Below, in pieces: positions 30,022 to 38,768 of a DNA stretch of 64,000 nucleotides (its first letter is position 1; each line of letters opens with the position of its first letter). Both the position numbers and the translations under genes were made by a program. Location: the NCBI RefSeq assembly GCF_015624505.1, contig NZ_CP061379.1, forward strand, positions 310,001 to 374,000, in the 5' to 3' direction. Source of the stretch: Bradyrhizobium commune. GTDB taxonomy: Bacteria; Pseudomonadota; Alphaproteobacteria; Rhizobiales; Xanthobacteraceae. The notes below the pieces were generated by a model, which was not told where the DNA came from, searched no databases, and was given only the letters and a program-made list of their open reading frames with translations.

Positions 30022-30424
30022 GGGCTTTGATGTTGTATGGCGGCCCAGCTTGGGGCGCGCGGGGATCGCGAAAGGTGGGCTCTATTTACGGAGTCGATTT
30101 GGCCTGCGCAATCACCAAATCGCCATAAATCGAACCGTCGTTCAGCGCTACGGCCTTGATGAGAAAGCCCAATCAGGGCCGTGGTATACCAGCGCGACGG
30201 TCCGCCAGCTAATAAAAGAACATTAATTCATTTCTTTGGGGCAGCCGAGGCGCGTTGAAATTACTATTGGAACGCCTCTAAGCGAACTAGTCAGTTCACG
30301 CCCATTGAGGCCACGCATTTGACCCCGTCGAGATGTCTCGGATGGCCATTTGCCGGTCGGGATCGCTTTGGTCGCGGATATGCATGTCCTGCATTCCACC
30401 CCGCCGACGGAGACGCTGCGAGAA
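30022..30424. other. Gene-free region upstream of sdhCDAB
   Basis: 403 bp between the sdhC start and the LysR stop, less GC-rich in its middle (30190-30300) than its flanks. It should hold the sdh promoter. It contains the inverted repeat GAACTAGTCAGTTC (30284-30297), which looks like a repressor operator although it is about 260 bp from sdhC. A plus-strand frame across the region has no homology I recognise and no ribosome site. Confidence 0.5.
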
Positions 30425-31330
30425 TCAACGGCTGAGCGGATCGCTTACGCGCCATCGTTCGATCAGGAAGTCGATGAAGGCGCGAATCTTCGCCGAGCCC
30501 AGGCGCGACGGCTGATAGAGCGCGTGGAGCGGCGCTGGAGCCGGCTCGTGCTCGCGCAGGAGACGCCGCAAACGTCCTTCGCCAAGCTGCCTTTCCACCT
30601 GCCAAGACGGCACACGCACGATGCCGGCGCCGGCTTCCGCGGCGGTGGCGAGGGCATCGAGGCTGTTGACCCACAGACGTCCCGCGACGCGGACGCGCGG
30701 ACCCTCGGCGCGGCCAAATCGCCACGTCGCCATGCCGGGCGCGTCGGAAAACACCAGGCAATCATGCTGTGCCAGATCGGACGGGGTCTGCGGCTCACCG
30801 CGGCGCGCGAGATAGTCGGGCGAGGCGCAATGGATCATCTGCACTTCCGCAAGCTTTCGCGCCACGAGCTGCGAGTCGGGAACGCGTCCGACGCGGAGCG
30901 CCAGGTGCACGTCCTCCTCGATCAGGTCGACGTTGCGGTCGACCAGCAGCAGATCGACGGCGAGCGACGGACAGGCGCGCAGGAAATCGCCGAGCAGCGG
31001 CGCAATCAGCAGGCGTCCCATCAATGTCGGCGCACTGACGCGCAGGCGCCCCGACGGTTCGCGGCGGCTTCCCGCCAGCGCTTCCTCGATCTCCCGCAAC
31101 TCGCCGAGGATCGATCTGGCGCGTTCGTAGAGAACGCGTCCGTCTTCGGTGAGCGCGAGTTGCCGCGTGGTCCGCACCAGCAATCGGGTACCGAAATGCT
31201 GCTCGAGGGCTGAAATCTGCCGGCTGACCGATGTCAGCGAGCTCGGCAGCGCCCGCGCCGCTGCGGACAGGCTGCCGGCATCCACCGCCCGCACAAAGGT
31301 CGCCATCGCTGCGAGCTGGTCCACGGCCAT
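30425..31330 (-). CDS. LysR-family transcriptional regulator
   Basis: 301 residues. The N-terminal winged helix (about 8-60) reads MATFVRAVDAGSLSAAARALPSSLTSVSRQISALE, a LysR HTH (shown as region 8-42). The effector domain follows, with LRVSAPTLMGRLLIAPLLGDFL (about 92-113), typical of the branch related to DmlR/AaeR-like regulators. It is divergent from the TauE/SafE permease gene with a 99 bp gap, so it may control that permease (inference). A T-N11-A box was not pinned down. Confidence 0.92.
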   Translation of the reverse strand: MAVDQLAAMATFVRAVDAGSLSAAARALPSSLTSVSRQISALEQHFGTRLLVRTTRQLALTEDGRVLYERARSILGELREIEEALAGSRREPSGRLRVSAPTLMGRLLIAPLLGDFLRACPSLAVDLLLVDRNVDLIEEDVHLALRVGRVPDSQLVARKLAEVQMIHCASPDYLARRGEPQTPSDLAQHDCLVFSDAPGMATWRFGRAEGPRVRVAGRLWVNSLDALATAAEAGAGIVRVPSWQVERQLGEGRLRRLLREHEPAPAPLHALYQPSRLGSAKIRAFIDFLIERWRVSDPLSR

Positions 31331-31429
31331 CCTTCCATATCCCGCAAGCTACCGTCGCCAACATCGCTCATAGTCACGCAATACGGAAGGGTCTATGTAG
31401 CGCGGGCAAACGCAAATCGGATCCCGAGC

Positions 31430-32293
31430 GTGCTGATGGCTGGCCTCGATATCTCCGAGCTCGTGGAGCTCGCGCTGCTGCTGATCGCAGTCGGCGCACT
31501 GTCGGGCTTTCTCGCGGGCGTGTTCGGCATCGGCGGCGGTGCGATTCTCGTGCCGGTGTTCTATGAATGCTTCCGCATCGCCGGCGTGCCGCTGGAGGTG
31601 CGGATGCCGCTCTGCATCGGCACCTCGCTTGCGGTGATCATCCCGACGTCGATCCGTTCGTTCCAGGCGCATTACAAGCGCGGCGCCGTCGACATGTCGA
31701 TCCTGCGCGTCTGGTGGCTGCCGATCATGATCGGCGTCGTCACCGGCAGCGTGGTCGCGCGCTACGCGCCGGAGCGGCTGTTCAAGATCGTGTTTGTTTG
31801 CGTCGCCTATTCAGCGGCAGCCCGCCTGATCTTCGCGCGCGAGACCTGGAAGCTCGGCGACGATCTGCCCAAGGGCCCGTTGATGCGCGTCTATGGCTTC
31901 TGCGTCGGCATTTTGTCGACGCTGATGGGCATCGGCGGCGGCTTGTTCTCGAACCTGCTGATGACGTTCTACGGCCGGCCGATCCATCAGGCGGTCGCGA
32001 CATCGTCGGCGCTCGCGGTGCTGATCTCGATTCCCGGTGCGCTCGGCTACATCTTTGCTGGCTGGCCGGCGGCAGCGACCTATCCGAGCGTCACGGCGCT
32101 GCAAGTCCCGTTCGCGCTCGGTTATGTCTCGCTGATCGGCGCCGTGCTGGTGATGCCGATGAGCCTCGTCACTGCGCCGCTCGGCGTGAGAGCCGCGCAT
32201 GCGATGTCGAAACGGACGCTGGAGGTCGCGTTCGGCTGCTATCTGTTTATCGTCGGCAGCAGGTTTGTGATGAGCCTGTTGAGCGGACAGTAG
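31430..32293 (+). CDS. TauE/SafE-family membrane permease (sulfite/organosulfonate exporter type)
   Basis: 287 residues with about eight hydrophobic segments arranged as two repeats. Each half opens with the family pattern: GFLAGVFGIGGGAILVP near 25-41 and GILSTLMGIGGGLFSNLL near 160-177. These proteins export sulfite, sulfoacetate or related anions. The start used is GTG at 31430; an ATG at 31436 would remove two residues and is equally possible. It is divergent from a LysR gene. A repeat follows the stop. Confidence 0.88.
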   Translation: MLMAGLDISELVELALLLIAVGALSGFLAGVFGIGGGAILVPVFYECFRIAGVPLEVRMPLCIGTSLAVIIPTSIRSFQAHYKRGAVDMSILRVWWLPIMIGVVTGSVVARYAPERLFKIVFVCVAYSAAARLIFARETWKLGDDLPKGPLMRVYGFCVGILSTLMGIGGGLFSNLLMTFYGRPIHQAVATSSALAVLISIPGALGYIFAGWPAAATYPSVTALQVPFALGYVSLIGAVLVMPMSLVTAPLGVRAAHAMSKRTLEVAFGCYLFIVGSRFVMSLLSGQ

Positions 32294-32306
32294 CCGCCAC
32301 AACCTC

Positions 32307-32393
32307 CGTCATTGCGAGCGCAGCGTAGCAATCCGGAATCTTTCCACGGCGGCAGTCTGGATTGCTTGGTCGCAAGGGCTCCTCGCAATGACG
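32307..32393. repeat. Palindromic repeat, CGTCATTGCGAG type, copy 2
   Basis: CGTCATTGCGAGCGCAGCG at the left and CCTCGCAATGACG at the right, with AGCAATCCGGA / CTGGATTGC inside, as at 17176-17255. The right half has a TGGTCGCAAGGG insertion relative to the first copy. It lies between the convergent TauE/SafE and matB genes. Confidence 0.75.
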
Positions 32394-32414
32394 CGTCGAG
32401 AGAGCGATGCCCCC

Positions 32415-33944
32415 TCACTTCTTCGCGAAGATATCCTTGTACGCATCCCGCAGCACGTTCTTCTGCACCTTGCCCATGGTGTTGCGCGGCAGCTCGTCGA
32501 CGACGAAGACGCGCTTTGGCATCTTGAATTTGGCGAGCCGGCCGTCGAGCGCCTTCAGCACCGAGGCTTCGCTGACATCGGCGCCCTTGTTGCAAACGAG
32601 AACCGCCGTGACGCCCTCACCGAAATCGGCATGCGGCACGCCGATTACGGCGGATTCGATCACGCCCGGCATGGCGTCGATCTCGCTCTCGATTTCCTTC
32701 GGGTAGACGTTGAAGCCGCCGGAGATCACCAGATCCTTGCCGCGGCCGAGGATGTGGACGTAGCCCTTGCCGTCGATCTTACCGAGATCGCCGGTGATGA
32801 AGAAGCCGTCGGGCCGGAATTCGGCCTTGGTCTTCTCCGGCATGCGCCAATAGCCCTTGAACACGTTCGGGCCCTTGACCTCGATCATGCCGATTTCGTC
32901 GCGCGGCAGCTCCTTGCCGGTCTCGGGATCGGTGACACGGACGGACACGCCGGGCAGCGGAAAGCCGACCGCGCCGGGTACGCGCTCGCCGTCATAGGGG
33001 TTCGACGTGTTCATGTTGGTCTCGGTCATGCCGTAGCGCTCGAGCACGGCATGCCCGGTGCGCGCGGACCATTCGCGATGGGTTTCGGCCAGCAAAGGTG
33101 CCGAGCCCGAGACGAACAGGCGCATGTGCTTGGTGGTCTCGCGCGACAGCGCGGGATTTTGCAGCAGCCGCGTGTAGAACGTCGGCACACCCATCAGCAC
33201 GGTGGCGCGTGCCATCAGCTTGATGATCAGATCCGGGTCGAGCTTCGGCAGGAAGATCATCGAGGCGCGGGCGAACAGCGTTACGTTGGTCGCCACGAAC
33301 AGGCCGTGGGTATGGTAGATCGGCAGCGCGTGGATCAGCACGTCCTTGTCGGTGAAGCGCCAGTAGCCGACGAGCGAGAGCGAGTTCGACGCGAGATTGT
33401 CGTGGGTCAGCATCGCGCCCTTGGAACGGCCGGTGGTGCCCGACGTGTAGAGGATCGCGGCGAGATCGTCGTTTGCACGGGCGACGGTCGCGAATTCGCG
33501 GCTCGCCTTGCCGGCGGCGTCCGTCAGCGAGCCCTTGCCGTCCGGTCCGAGCGTTTCGACCTTGGCACTTGCTTTGGCCGCGATCGGGGCGAGACCCTCG
33601 GCCTTGGAGGGATCGCAAACCACCAGCGTCGGCTCGGCGTCGTCGATGAAGTAGTCGAGCTCGTTCAGCGTATAGGCGGTGTTGAGCGGCAGATAGACCG
33701 CGCCGGCCCGCACGGTCGCCAGATACAGCACGATATTGGCGACGGATTTCTCGACCTGCACCGCCACGCGGTCGCCGGGCTTCACGCCACGCGCGACCAG
33801 CACATTCGCCATTTGCCCGGCCCGCGCGATCAGATCGCCATAGCTGATATGGGCGCCGTCATGCGTTTCGATCGCGAGGCGCTTTGGGTCGTCCAGGCTA
33901 TCGAACAGGCGGGAAAACAGATTGGCGTTGGCAGCTTGGTTCAT
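32415..33944 (-). CDS. matB: Malonyl-CoA synthetase (acyl-CoA ligase)
   Basis: 509 residues from the ATG at 33944, which has GAGGAA upstream. It is an adenylate-forming enzyme: P-loop ILYTSGTTGRSKGAMLTH (about 158-175), YGMTET (about 298-303), the TGDLG hinge, and a C-terminal catalytic Lys in MGKVQKN. The RYGMTETNMNTSNPY stretch and overall length fit MatB, which makes malonyl-CoA from malonate, though an acetyl/acyl-CoA ligase of similar build cannot be excluded. The matA/matC partners are not adjacent. It is divergent from an SDR gene with 100 bp between the starts. Confidence 0.85.
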   Translation of the reverse strand: MNQAANANLFSRLFDSLDDPKRLAIETHDGAHISYGDLIARAGQMANVLVARGVKPGDRVAVQVEKSVANIVLYLATVRAGAVYLPLNTAYTLNELDYFIDDAEPTLVVCDPSKAEGLAPIAAKASAKVETLGPDGKGSLTDAAGKASREFATVARANDDLAAILYTSGTTGRSKGAMLTHDNLASNSLSLVGYWRFTDKDVLIHALPIYHTHGLFVATNVTLFARASMIFLPKLDPDLIIKLMARATVLMGVPTFYTRLLQNPALSRETTKHMRLFVSGSAPLLAETHREWSARTGHAVLERYGMTETNMNTSNPYDGERVPGAVGFPLPGVSVRVTDPETGKELPRDEIGMIEVKGPNVFKGYWRMPEKTKAEFRPDGFFITGDLGKIDGKGYVHILGRGKDLVISGGFNVYPKEIESEIDAMPGVIESAVIGVPHADFGEGVTAVLVCNKGADVSEASVLKALDGRLAKFKMPKRVFVVDELPRNTMGKVQKNVLRDAYKDIFAKK

Positions 33945-34044
33945 GCAAGATTTCCTCGACCGCAAGGCTCGTCAGACAAGGCCGGTCAAAACCGAGGGCT
34001 GGATTAGCAAAAACCGCCCCAATGAAGCAACGGAGACAGTTTGC

Positions 34045-34806
34045 ATGACCAAAAACGGGAAACGCGTGGCCTGGGTCACCGGCGGTGGCAGCGGGATCGG
34101 CGAGGCCGGCGCCGAGGCGCTCGCGGCCGACGGCTGGACGGTGGTGATCTCTGGCCGCCGCAAGGATGCCCTGGATGTCGTGGTGGCGAAGATCACCAAG
34201 GCGGCCGGGATGGCCGAGGCCATCGCGCTGGATGTGGCGAACGCCGACGCGGCCCAGAAGGCGGCCGATCAGATCGTCGCCAGGCACGGCCGGATCGATC
34301 TCCTGGTCAACAATGCCGGCATCAATGTCCCGAAGCGCAGCTGGAAGGACATGGAACTGGACGGCTGGGACCAGCTCGTCCAGGTCAATCTCAACGGCGT
34401 GCTCTATTGCATGCGCGCGGTGCTGCCGACGATGCGCAAGCAAAAGGATGGCTCGATCATCAACGTCTCGTCCTGGGCCGGCCGCCACGTCTCGAAGATG
34501 CCGGGCCCGGCCTACACCACCACCAAACATGCGGTGCTGGCGCTGACTCATTCCTTCAACATGGACGAATGCGTCAACGGCCTGCGCGCCTGCTGCCTGA
34601 TGCCGGGCGAGGTGGCGACGCCGATCCTGAAGCTGCGCCCGGTGGTGCCGAGCGAGGAAGAGCAGGCGAAGATGCTGCAATCCGAGGATCTCGGCCGCAC
34701 CATCGCGTTCATCGCCAGCATGCCACCGCGCGTCTGCATCAACGAGCTCCTGATCAGCCCGACGCATAATCGCGGCTTCATCCAGACGCCGCTGAGCAGG
34801 GATTGA
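34045..34806 (+). CDS. Short-chain dehydrogenase/reductase
   Basis: 253 residues from the ATG at 34045 (GGAG at -14); the longer frame from 33922 overlaps the matB promoter region and is not needed. A classical SDR: TGGGSGIGEAGA (about 12-23), NNAGI (about 89-93), catalytic Ser in NVSSWAG and YTTTK (about 157-161). The C-terminus is NRGFIQTPLSRD. The substrate cannot be inferred; the divergent malonyl-CoA synthetase gene suggests acyl-chain or 3-hydroxyacid chemistry at most. Confidence 0.88.
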   Translation: MTKNGKRVAWVTGGGSGIGEAGAEALAADGWTVVISGRRKDALDVVVAKITKAAGMAEAIALDVANADAAQKAADQIVARHGRIDLLVNNAGINVPKRSWKDMELDGWDQLVQVNLNGVLYCMRAVLPTMRKQKDGSIINVSSWAGRHVSKMPGPAYTTTKHAVLALTHSFNMDECVNGLRACCLMPGEVATPILKLRPVVPSEEEQAKMLQSEDLGRTIAFIASMPPRVCINELLISPTHNRGFIQTPLSRD

Positions 34807-35197
34807 GGATGGAGTAGCGCGCGCCGCAATCTCTGTCGTCGTCCCGGGGCGCGACGAAGTCGCGAGCCCGGGACCCATAACCACAGGGAGAAATTGTCGC
34901 GCGAGAGTGGTAATTCCGAGTCTTCGCCAAACCACTCCCTGTGGTTATGGGTCCCGGATCTGCGCTGCGCTTGTCCGGGACGACAGCGGAGTGTGTGACG
35001 GGTTCGCGCACCACACGAACACGCCGTCCCTTAGTTTCAAGCATCACGATAAATTATTCTCCGAAACCGTTTCTCAAACCCTCCCGTAGTTCGGCCAACG
35101 ACGCGCTACTGCTTCACGTCAAACTGTCGCAGCTGCCGTTGTTGCCCCAACGCAAACGCCGGCGAGTGCCGGTCACCATTCAATCGGGAGTTTCTCC
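34807..35197. other. Intergenic region with a palindromic repeat, upstream of the fasciclin gene
   Basis: 391 bp. The left half is a GTCGTCCCGG-family repeat (34836-34984). The right half is a less GC-rich stretch (35035-35080, TAAATTATTCTCC) that probably includes the fasciclin gene promoter, though no clear box pair was identified. No coding potential was seen. Confidence 0.6.
34836..34984. repeat. Palindromic repeat, GTCGTCCCGG family, copy 3
   Basis: It starts TCGTCCCGGGGCGCGACGAA, has CCCATAACCACAGGGAG in the left half and CTCCCTGTGGTTATGGG in the right half, and ends GTCCGGGACGAC. These inner arms form a long perfect hairpin. The ends differ slightly from the other copies (GCGCGACGAAGTCGCG instead of the usual GGCGAAGGCC). 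Confidence 0.75.
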
Positions 35198-35752
35198 ATG
35201 TCGAAGCGCATTGCCTATCTCACTGCCGCTGCCTTCAGCGCGCTGGCCATCACCGCGACCGTGGTCGCGCCGGCCCGTGCCGAGGAAAAGACCGTCATGG
35301 TCGGCGGCGCCGCGATGTTCCCGTCGAAGAACATCGTCCAGAACGCGGTCAATTCGAAGGACCACACCACGCTGGTGGCGGCGGTGAAGGCGGCTGGCCT
35401 GGTGCCGACGCTGGAAGGCAAGGGCCCGTTCACGGTGTTCGCGCCGACCAACGCCGCCTTCGGCAAGCTGCCGGCCGGCACCGTCGACAATCTGGTCAAG
35501 CCCGAGAACAAGGCGACCCTGACCAAGATCCTCACCTACCATGTCGTGGCCGGCAAGCTCGAGGCCTCCGACCTCACCGACGGCAAGAAGCTCAAGACCG
35601 TCGAGGGCGAGGAGCTCACCGTGAAGAAGCAGGACGGCAAGACCTGGATCGTCGACGCCAAGGGCGGCACCTCGATGGTGACCATCTCCAATGTCAACCA
35701 GTCCAACGGCGTCATCCATGTGGTCGACACCGTGCTGATGCCGGCGACGTAA
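35198..35752 (+). CDS. Exported fasciclin (FAS1)-domain protein
   Basis: 184 residues. A signal peptide (about 1-29, ending ARAEE) is followed by one FAS1 domain (about 40-183). Its H1 box is GPFTVFAPTNAAFGKLP and its H2 region is NGVIHVVDTVLMP, separated by ILTYHVVAGKLEASDL. Single FAS1 proteins are secreted or surface adhesion-like proteins. GGGAG precedes the ATG. It lies 183 bp upstream of, and on the same strand as, the cytochrome b and molybdoenzyme genes, so a shared envelope function is possible. Confidence 0.92.
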   Translation: MSKRIAYLTAAAFSALAITATVVAPARAEEKTVMVGGAAMFPSKNIVQNAVNSKDHTTLVAAVKAAGLVPTLEGKGPFTVFAPTNAAFGKLPAGTVDNLVKPENKATLTKILTYHVVAGKLEASDLTDGKKLKTVEGEELTVKKQDGKTWIVDAKGGTSMVTISNVNQSNGVIHVVDTVLMPAT

Positions 35753-35935
35753 CCCCGCGCAGCCCTGTTTAGTCCCCCTGACAGGGTTTTGTGGTAAGGC
35801 GAGCCGGGGGCACCCGGCTCGCTTGATTGTGACTATCATAGCCCGCCGGCATCGATTCAATCGCAGCCAGGGCGTAACGAAAGCGGAATGACCGGCGTAT
35901 AATCTGCTGACACACGAAACCAGCACGGAACCATC

Positions 35936-36565
35936 ATGTCGAGCCTCACCGTAACCGACGATCAGGTCGGGACCACGCGCGCCAAAGTGATCCAGCCGAT
36001 CTGGGTCCGCCTGATGCACTGGACCAATGCGGTGGCCATGATCCTGATGATCATGTCGGGCTGGCAGATCTACAACGCCTCACCGCTGTTCGATTTCCGC
36101 TTCTCCCACGACGTCACGCTCGGTGGCTGGCTCGGCGGCGCGCTGCTCTGGCACTTTGCCGCGATGTGGCTGCTGATGGTTAACGGCCTCGCTTATCTCA
36201 TCACCGGTTTCGCCACCGGCCGCTTCGCCAGGAAGCTGCTGCCGATCACGCCGGCGGGCGTGATCCACGACGTCAAGGCGGCGCTGACCTTCAAGCTCAG
36301 TCATGACGATCTCAGCGTCTACAATTACGTGCAGCGCACGCTCTATGCCGGCATCATACTGGTCGGCGTGCTGATCGTGTTGTCGGGCCTGTCGATGTGG
36401 AAGCCGGTGCAGCTGCATTGGCTGGTGATGCTGTTCGGCGACTATCCGACCGCGCGCTACGTGCATTTCTTCTGCATGGCCGCGATCTGCGCCTTCCTCG
36501 TCGTTCACGTTCTGCTCGCGCTGCTGGTGCCGAAGAGCCTGCGCGCGATGATCATCGGTCGCTGA
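35936..36565 (+). CDS. Cytochrome b561-type membrane subunit
   Basis: 209 residues, four to five transmembrane helices. The opening VWVRLMHWTNAVAMILMIMSG pattern (PIWVRLMHWTNA, about 20-31) carries the first haem-ligand His. Further His residues lie in LWHFAAMWL, YNYVQRTLY and VHFFCMAAICAFLVVHVL. It probably passes electrons between quinol and the molybdoenzyme encoded 12 bp downstream, in the manner of MsrQ with MsrP, although it belongs to a different cytochrome family. Confidence 0.88.
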   Translation: MSSLTVTDDQVGTTRAKVIQPIWVRLMHWTNAVAMILMIMSGWQIYNASPLFDFRFSHDVTLGGWLGGALLWHFAAMWLLMVNGLAYLITGFATGRFARKLLPITPAGVIHDVKAALTFKLSHDDLSVYNYVQRTLYAGIILVGVLIVLSGLSMWKPVQLHWLVMLFGDYPTARYVHFFCMAAICAFLVVHVLLALLVPKSLRAMIIGR

Positions 36566-36577
36566 GGGAGAGGTGTC

Positions 36578-37360
36578 ATGGCAAAACGTTCATTCCTGAT
36601 CCCCGGCGTCGACAAGCGGCTGCTGATCAAGGACTCGCTGAAGACGATGCCCGATCTCACCCGCCGCCGCTTCATCGCGGGCGGCGCGAGCCTCGGCGCG
36701 CTGACATTGCTCACCGGCTGCGACGTGGTCGATTCCTCCTCAGCCGATGCGCTGCTGGCGAAAATCTCGAAGTTCAACGACGCGGTGCAGGCCTACATCT
36801 TCAATCCCGACGCGCTGGCGCCGACCTTCCCCGAGAGCGCGATCACAAAGCCGTTCCCGTTCAACGCCTATTACGAGCTCGACGACGCGCCGGAGGTCGA
36901 CGGCGAGGCCTGGAAGCTCGAGGTGCGCGGCCTCGTCGACAACAAGAAATCGTGGACATTGCCAGAGCTCACCAAGCTGCCGCAGTTCACGCAGATCACC
37001 CGTCATATCTGCGTCGAAGGCTGGAGCGCGATCGGCAGCTGGACCGGCACGCCGCTGCGCGACTTCCTCAAGCTGATCGGCGCCGACACGCGCGCGAAAT
37101 ATGTCTGGTTCCAGTGCGCCGACAAGGACGGCTACAACTCGCCCTTGGACATGCGCACCGCGCTGCATCCGCAAACCCAGATGACGTTCAAATTCGGCAA
37201 CGAGATCTTGCCCCGCGCTTACGGCTTTCCAATGAAGATCCGCGTGCCGACGAAACTCGGCTTCAAGAACCCGAAATACGTGGTCTCGATGGAAGTCACC
37301 AACGACTACAAGGGCGGCTATTGGGAAGACCAGGGGTACAATTCGTTCAGCGGGAGCTGA
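36578..37360 (+). CDS. Exported molybdopterin-dependent oxidoreductase, sulfite-oxidase/MsrP fold
   Basis: 260 residues. The N-terminus carries a twin-arginine motif (TRRRFIAGG, 28-36) and then LTGC (45-48), a lipobox-like end, so the protein may be a Tat-exported lipoprotein. The oxidoreductase molybdopterin domain follows. C145 in RHICVEGWSAIG is the expected molybdenum-ligand cysteine. The dimerisation domain of true sulfite oxidases is missing, as in MsrP/YedY. It sits 12 bp after the cytochrome b gene. Substrate unknown; methionine sulfoxide, sulfite or another S/N-oxide are candidates. Confidence 0.9.
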   Translation: MAKRSFLIPGVDKRLLIKDSLKTMPDLTRRRFIAGGASLGALTLLTGCDVVDSSSADALLAKISKFNDAVQAYIFNPDALAPTFPESAITKPFPFNAYYELDDAPEVDGEAWKLEVRGLVDNKKSWTLPELTKLPQFTQITRHICVEGWSAIGSWTGTPLRDFLKLIGADTRAKYVWFQCADKDGYNSPLDMRTALHPQTQMTFKFGNEILPRAYGFPMKIRVPTKLGFKNPKYVVSMEVTNDYKGGYWEDQGYNSFSGS

Positions 37361-37363
37361 GAG

Positions 37364-37447
37364 GGCGAATAGCGAATAGGGAGTAGCGAGTAGGGAGGCA
37401 GCGCAGCCTATCCGCGCTCAATTCGCCACTCGCTATTCGCCACTCGC
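37364..37447. repeat. Inverted repeat built from GCGAATAGCGAATAG units, copy 1
   Basis: The left half has GGCGAATAGCGAATAGGGAG and TAGCGAGTAGGGAG; the right half has CAATTCGCCACTCGCTATTCGCCACTCGC, roughly its inverse. A similar shorter element is at 43241-43302. The right end overlaps the last five codons of the convergent MFS gene. Confidence 0.7.
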
Positions 37448-38635
37448 CGCCTTCGGCCCCACCTTGCGCTGGCACAACGCCGCCACCGCCCCGAGCGCCA
37501 GCAGCGCCGCCGACACATTCAGCGCGTAATTCAGGCTCCCCAGCGCATCGGTGATCGCGCCGACGACGATCGGCCCGAGCGTCTGGCCGACGCCGAACGA
37601 CACCGTCATCGCCGCGATCGCGGTCGGCCATTCCTCGTGCGGATAGTTGAAGCGGACGAAGGCGGTGGTGGAGTTGACCACGGCAAAGAAGGCGACGCCG
37701 AACACGACGGCCGAGACCGCAAGCCATGCCGTCGAATGCCCGAGCATCGGCAGGCCGGCGCCGATCGCGTTGGTGCCGAGAATGATGGCGGTCGCAAGCC
37801 CGCCGCGGTCGAGCGCGAGCACGCGGCGCCAGACCCAGGGCGTGACGAAGGCGCTGACGCCGATCAGGCCCCAGAACGCGGCCTGTGCGGTGGCATCGCC
37901 GCCGCCGTCGCGCACATAGGCGATCATGAAGGTCATGTAGGCGATGTAGCCGGCGCCGAACAGGAAGTAGGCGGCGAGGTAGATCAAGACGGGTGGAATG
38001 GCGAATGACGCGCGGCTCGCTTCCGCAAAGCGCGCGCCGCTCTCGATCCGGATCAGGAACAGCGGCACGGTCATCACCGCCGAGAGCAGTGTCAGCGCCC
38101 ACCACACGATCCACCACGAGCCGGGTCCGAACCATTGCAGCGTGAACGGGGCAATAAGTCCCGAGGCGAGAATGCCGACACCGGGGCCGGCATAGTACAG
38201 GCTGAGCAGGAAATTGGCCCGCTCGGGATGCGACTGCGCGATGTTTGCCGCCAGCGCGCCGCCGGCGACGAAGCCGGCCGCAGCACCGATGCCGAGGATC
38301 AGCCGTGCCAGGCTCAGCGCGACGAAATTGCCGGTCAGCGCGCAGGTCGCAAGCGCAGCCAGGCAGGCCAGGGTTCCGCCGCGGATCGCCGCCGACCAGC
38401 CGACGCGCCGGATCAGCCGGGACGCCGCAAGCGCGCCCGCGAGATAACCGACGGCATTGATGGTGTTCATGAAACCGGCCGCCGAGTAGGACCAGTTCAG
38501 CGCCTCCCGCATGTCCGGCAGCACCAGCGCATAGGCAAAGCGGCCGATGCCGAGCCCGACCGTCGCCGCCAGCGACAGGATCAGGATCAGCCGCGCGGGA
38601 TGCGCGTCGGGAAGGGTTCGGTCTGGGGCGTGCAA
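37433..38635 (-). CDS. MFS transporter, YbfB/YjiJ-like
   Basis: 400 residues if started at TTG 38635, which has GGAG 8 nt upstream; the open frame extends to 38869 but would cross the leuB promoter and start. Twelve hydrophobic segments are visible, with an MFS-type RLIRR-GW loop between helices 2 and 3 and the [15 protein letters not shown] opening typical of YbfB/YjiJ proteins. The substrate is unknown. The last residues (AASGE) are encoded inside a repeat, so the C-terminus has been modified by repeat insertion. It is divergent from leuB. Confidence 0.85.
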   Translation of the reverse strand: MHAPDRTLPDAHPARLILILSLAATVGLGIGRFAYALVLPDMREALNWSYSAAGFMNTINAVGYLAGALAASRLIRRVGWSAAIRGGTLACLAALATCALTGNFVALSLARLILGIGAAAGFVAGGALAANIAQSHPERANFLLSLYYAGPGVGILASGLIAPFTLQWFGPGSWWIVWWALTLLSAVMTVPLFLIRIESGARFAEASRASFAIPPVLIYLAAYFLFGAGYIAYMTFMIAYVRDGGGDATAQAAFWGLIGVSAFVTPWVWRRVLALDRGGLATAIILGTNAIGAGLPMLGHSTAWLAVSAVVFGVAFFAVVNSTTAFVRFNYPHEEWPTAIAAMTVSFGVGQTLGPIVVGAITDALGSLNYALNVSAALLALGAVAALCQRKVGPKAASGE

Positions 38636-38768
38636 CAGGGGTACTCCGGCACGGCGATTGTGGCAGGCCCTGCCAGCCTTGCACAGCCGCGGCGCAGCAA
38701 TGGTGTCTTGCCAAGCGCGCAAGGCCGCTCTAGCACTCCGGCCGAATTCGATCTCAGAGGAAACGACC

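Noticed and set aside
29984..30226. 80-codon plus-strand frame before sdhC
   Set aside because: It starts inside the sdhC coding region on the opposite strand, and has no ribosome site and no similarity I recognise.
30269..30297. Possible EcfG promoter (GGAAC followed by AGTTC)
   Set aside because: The spacer is too long and the -10 lacks CGTT.
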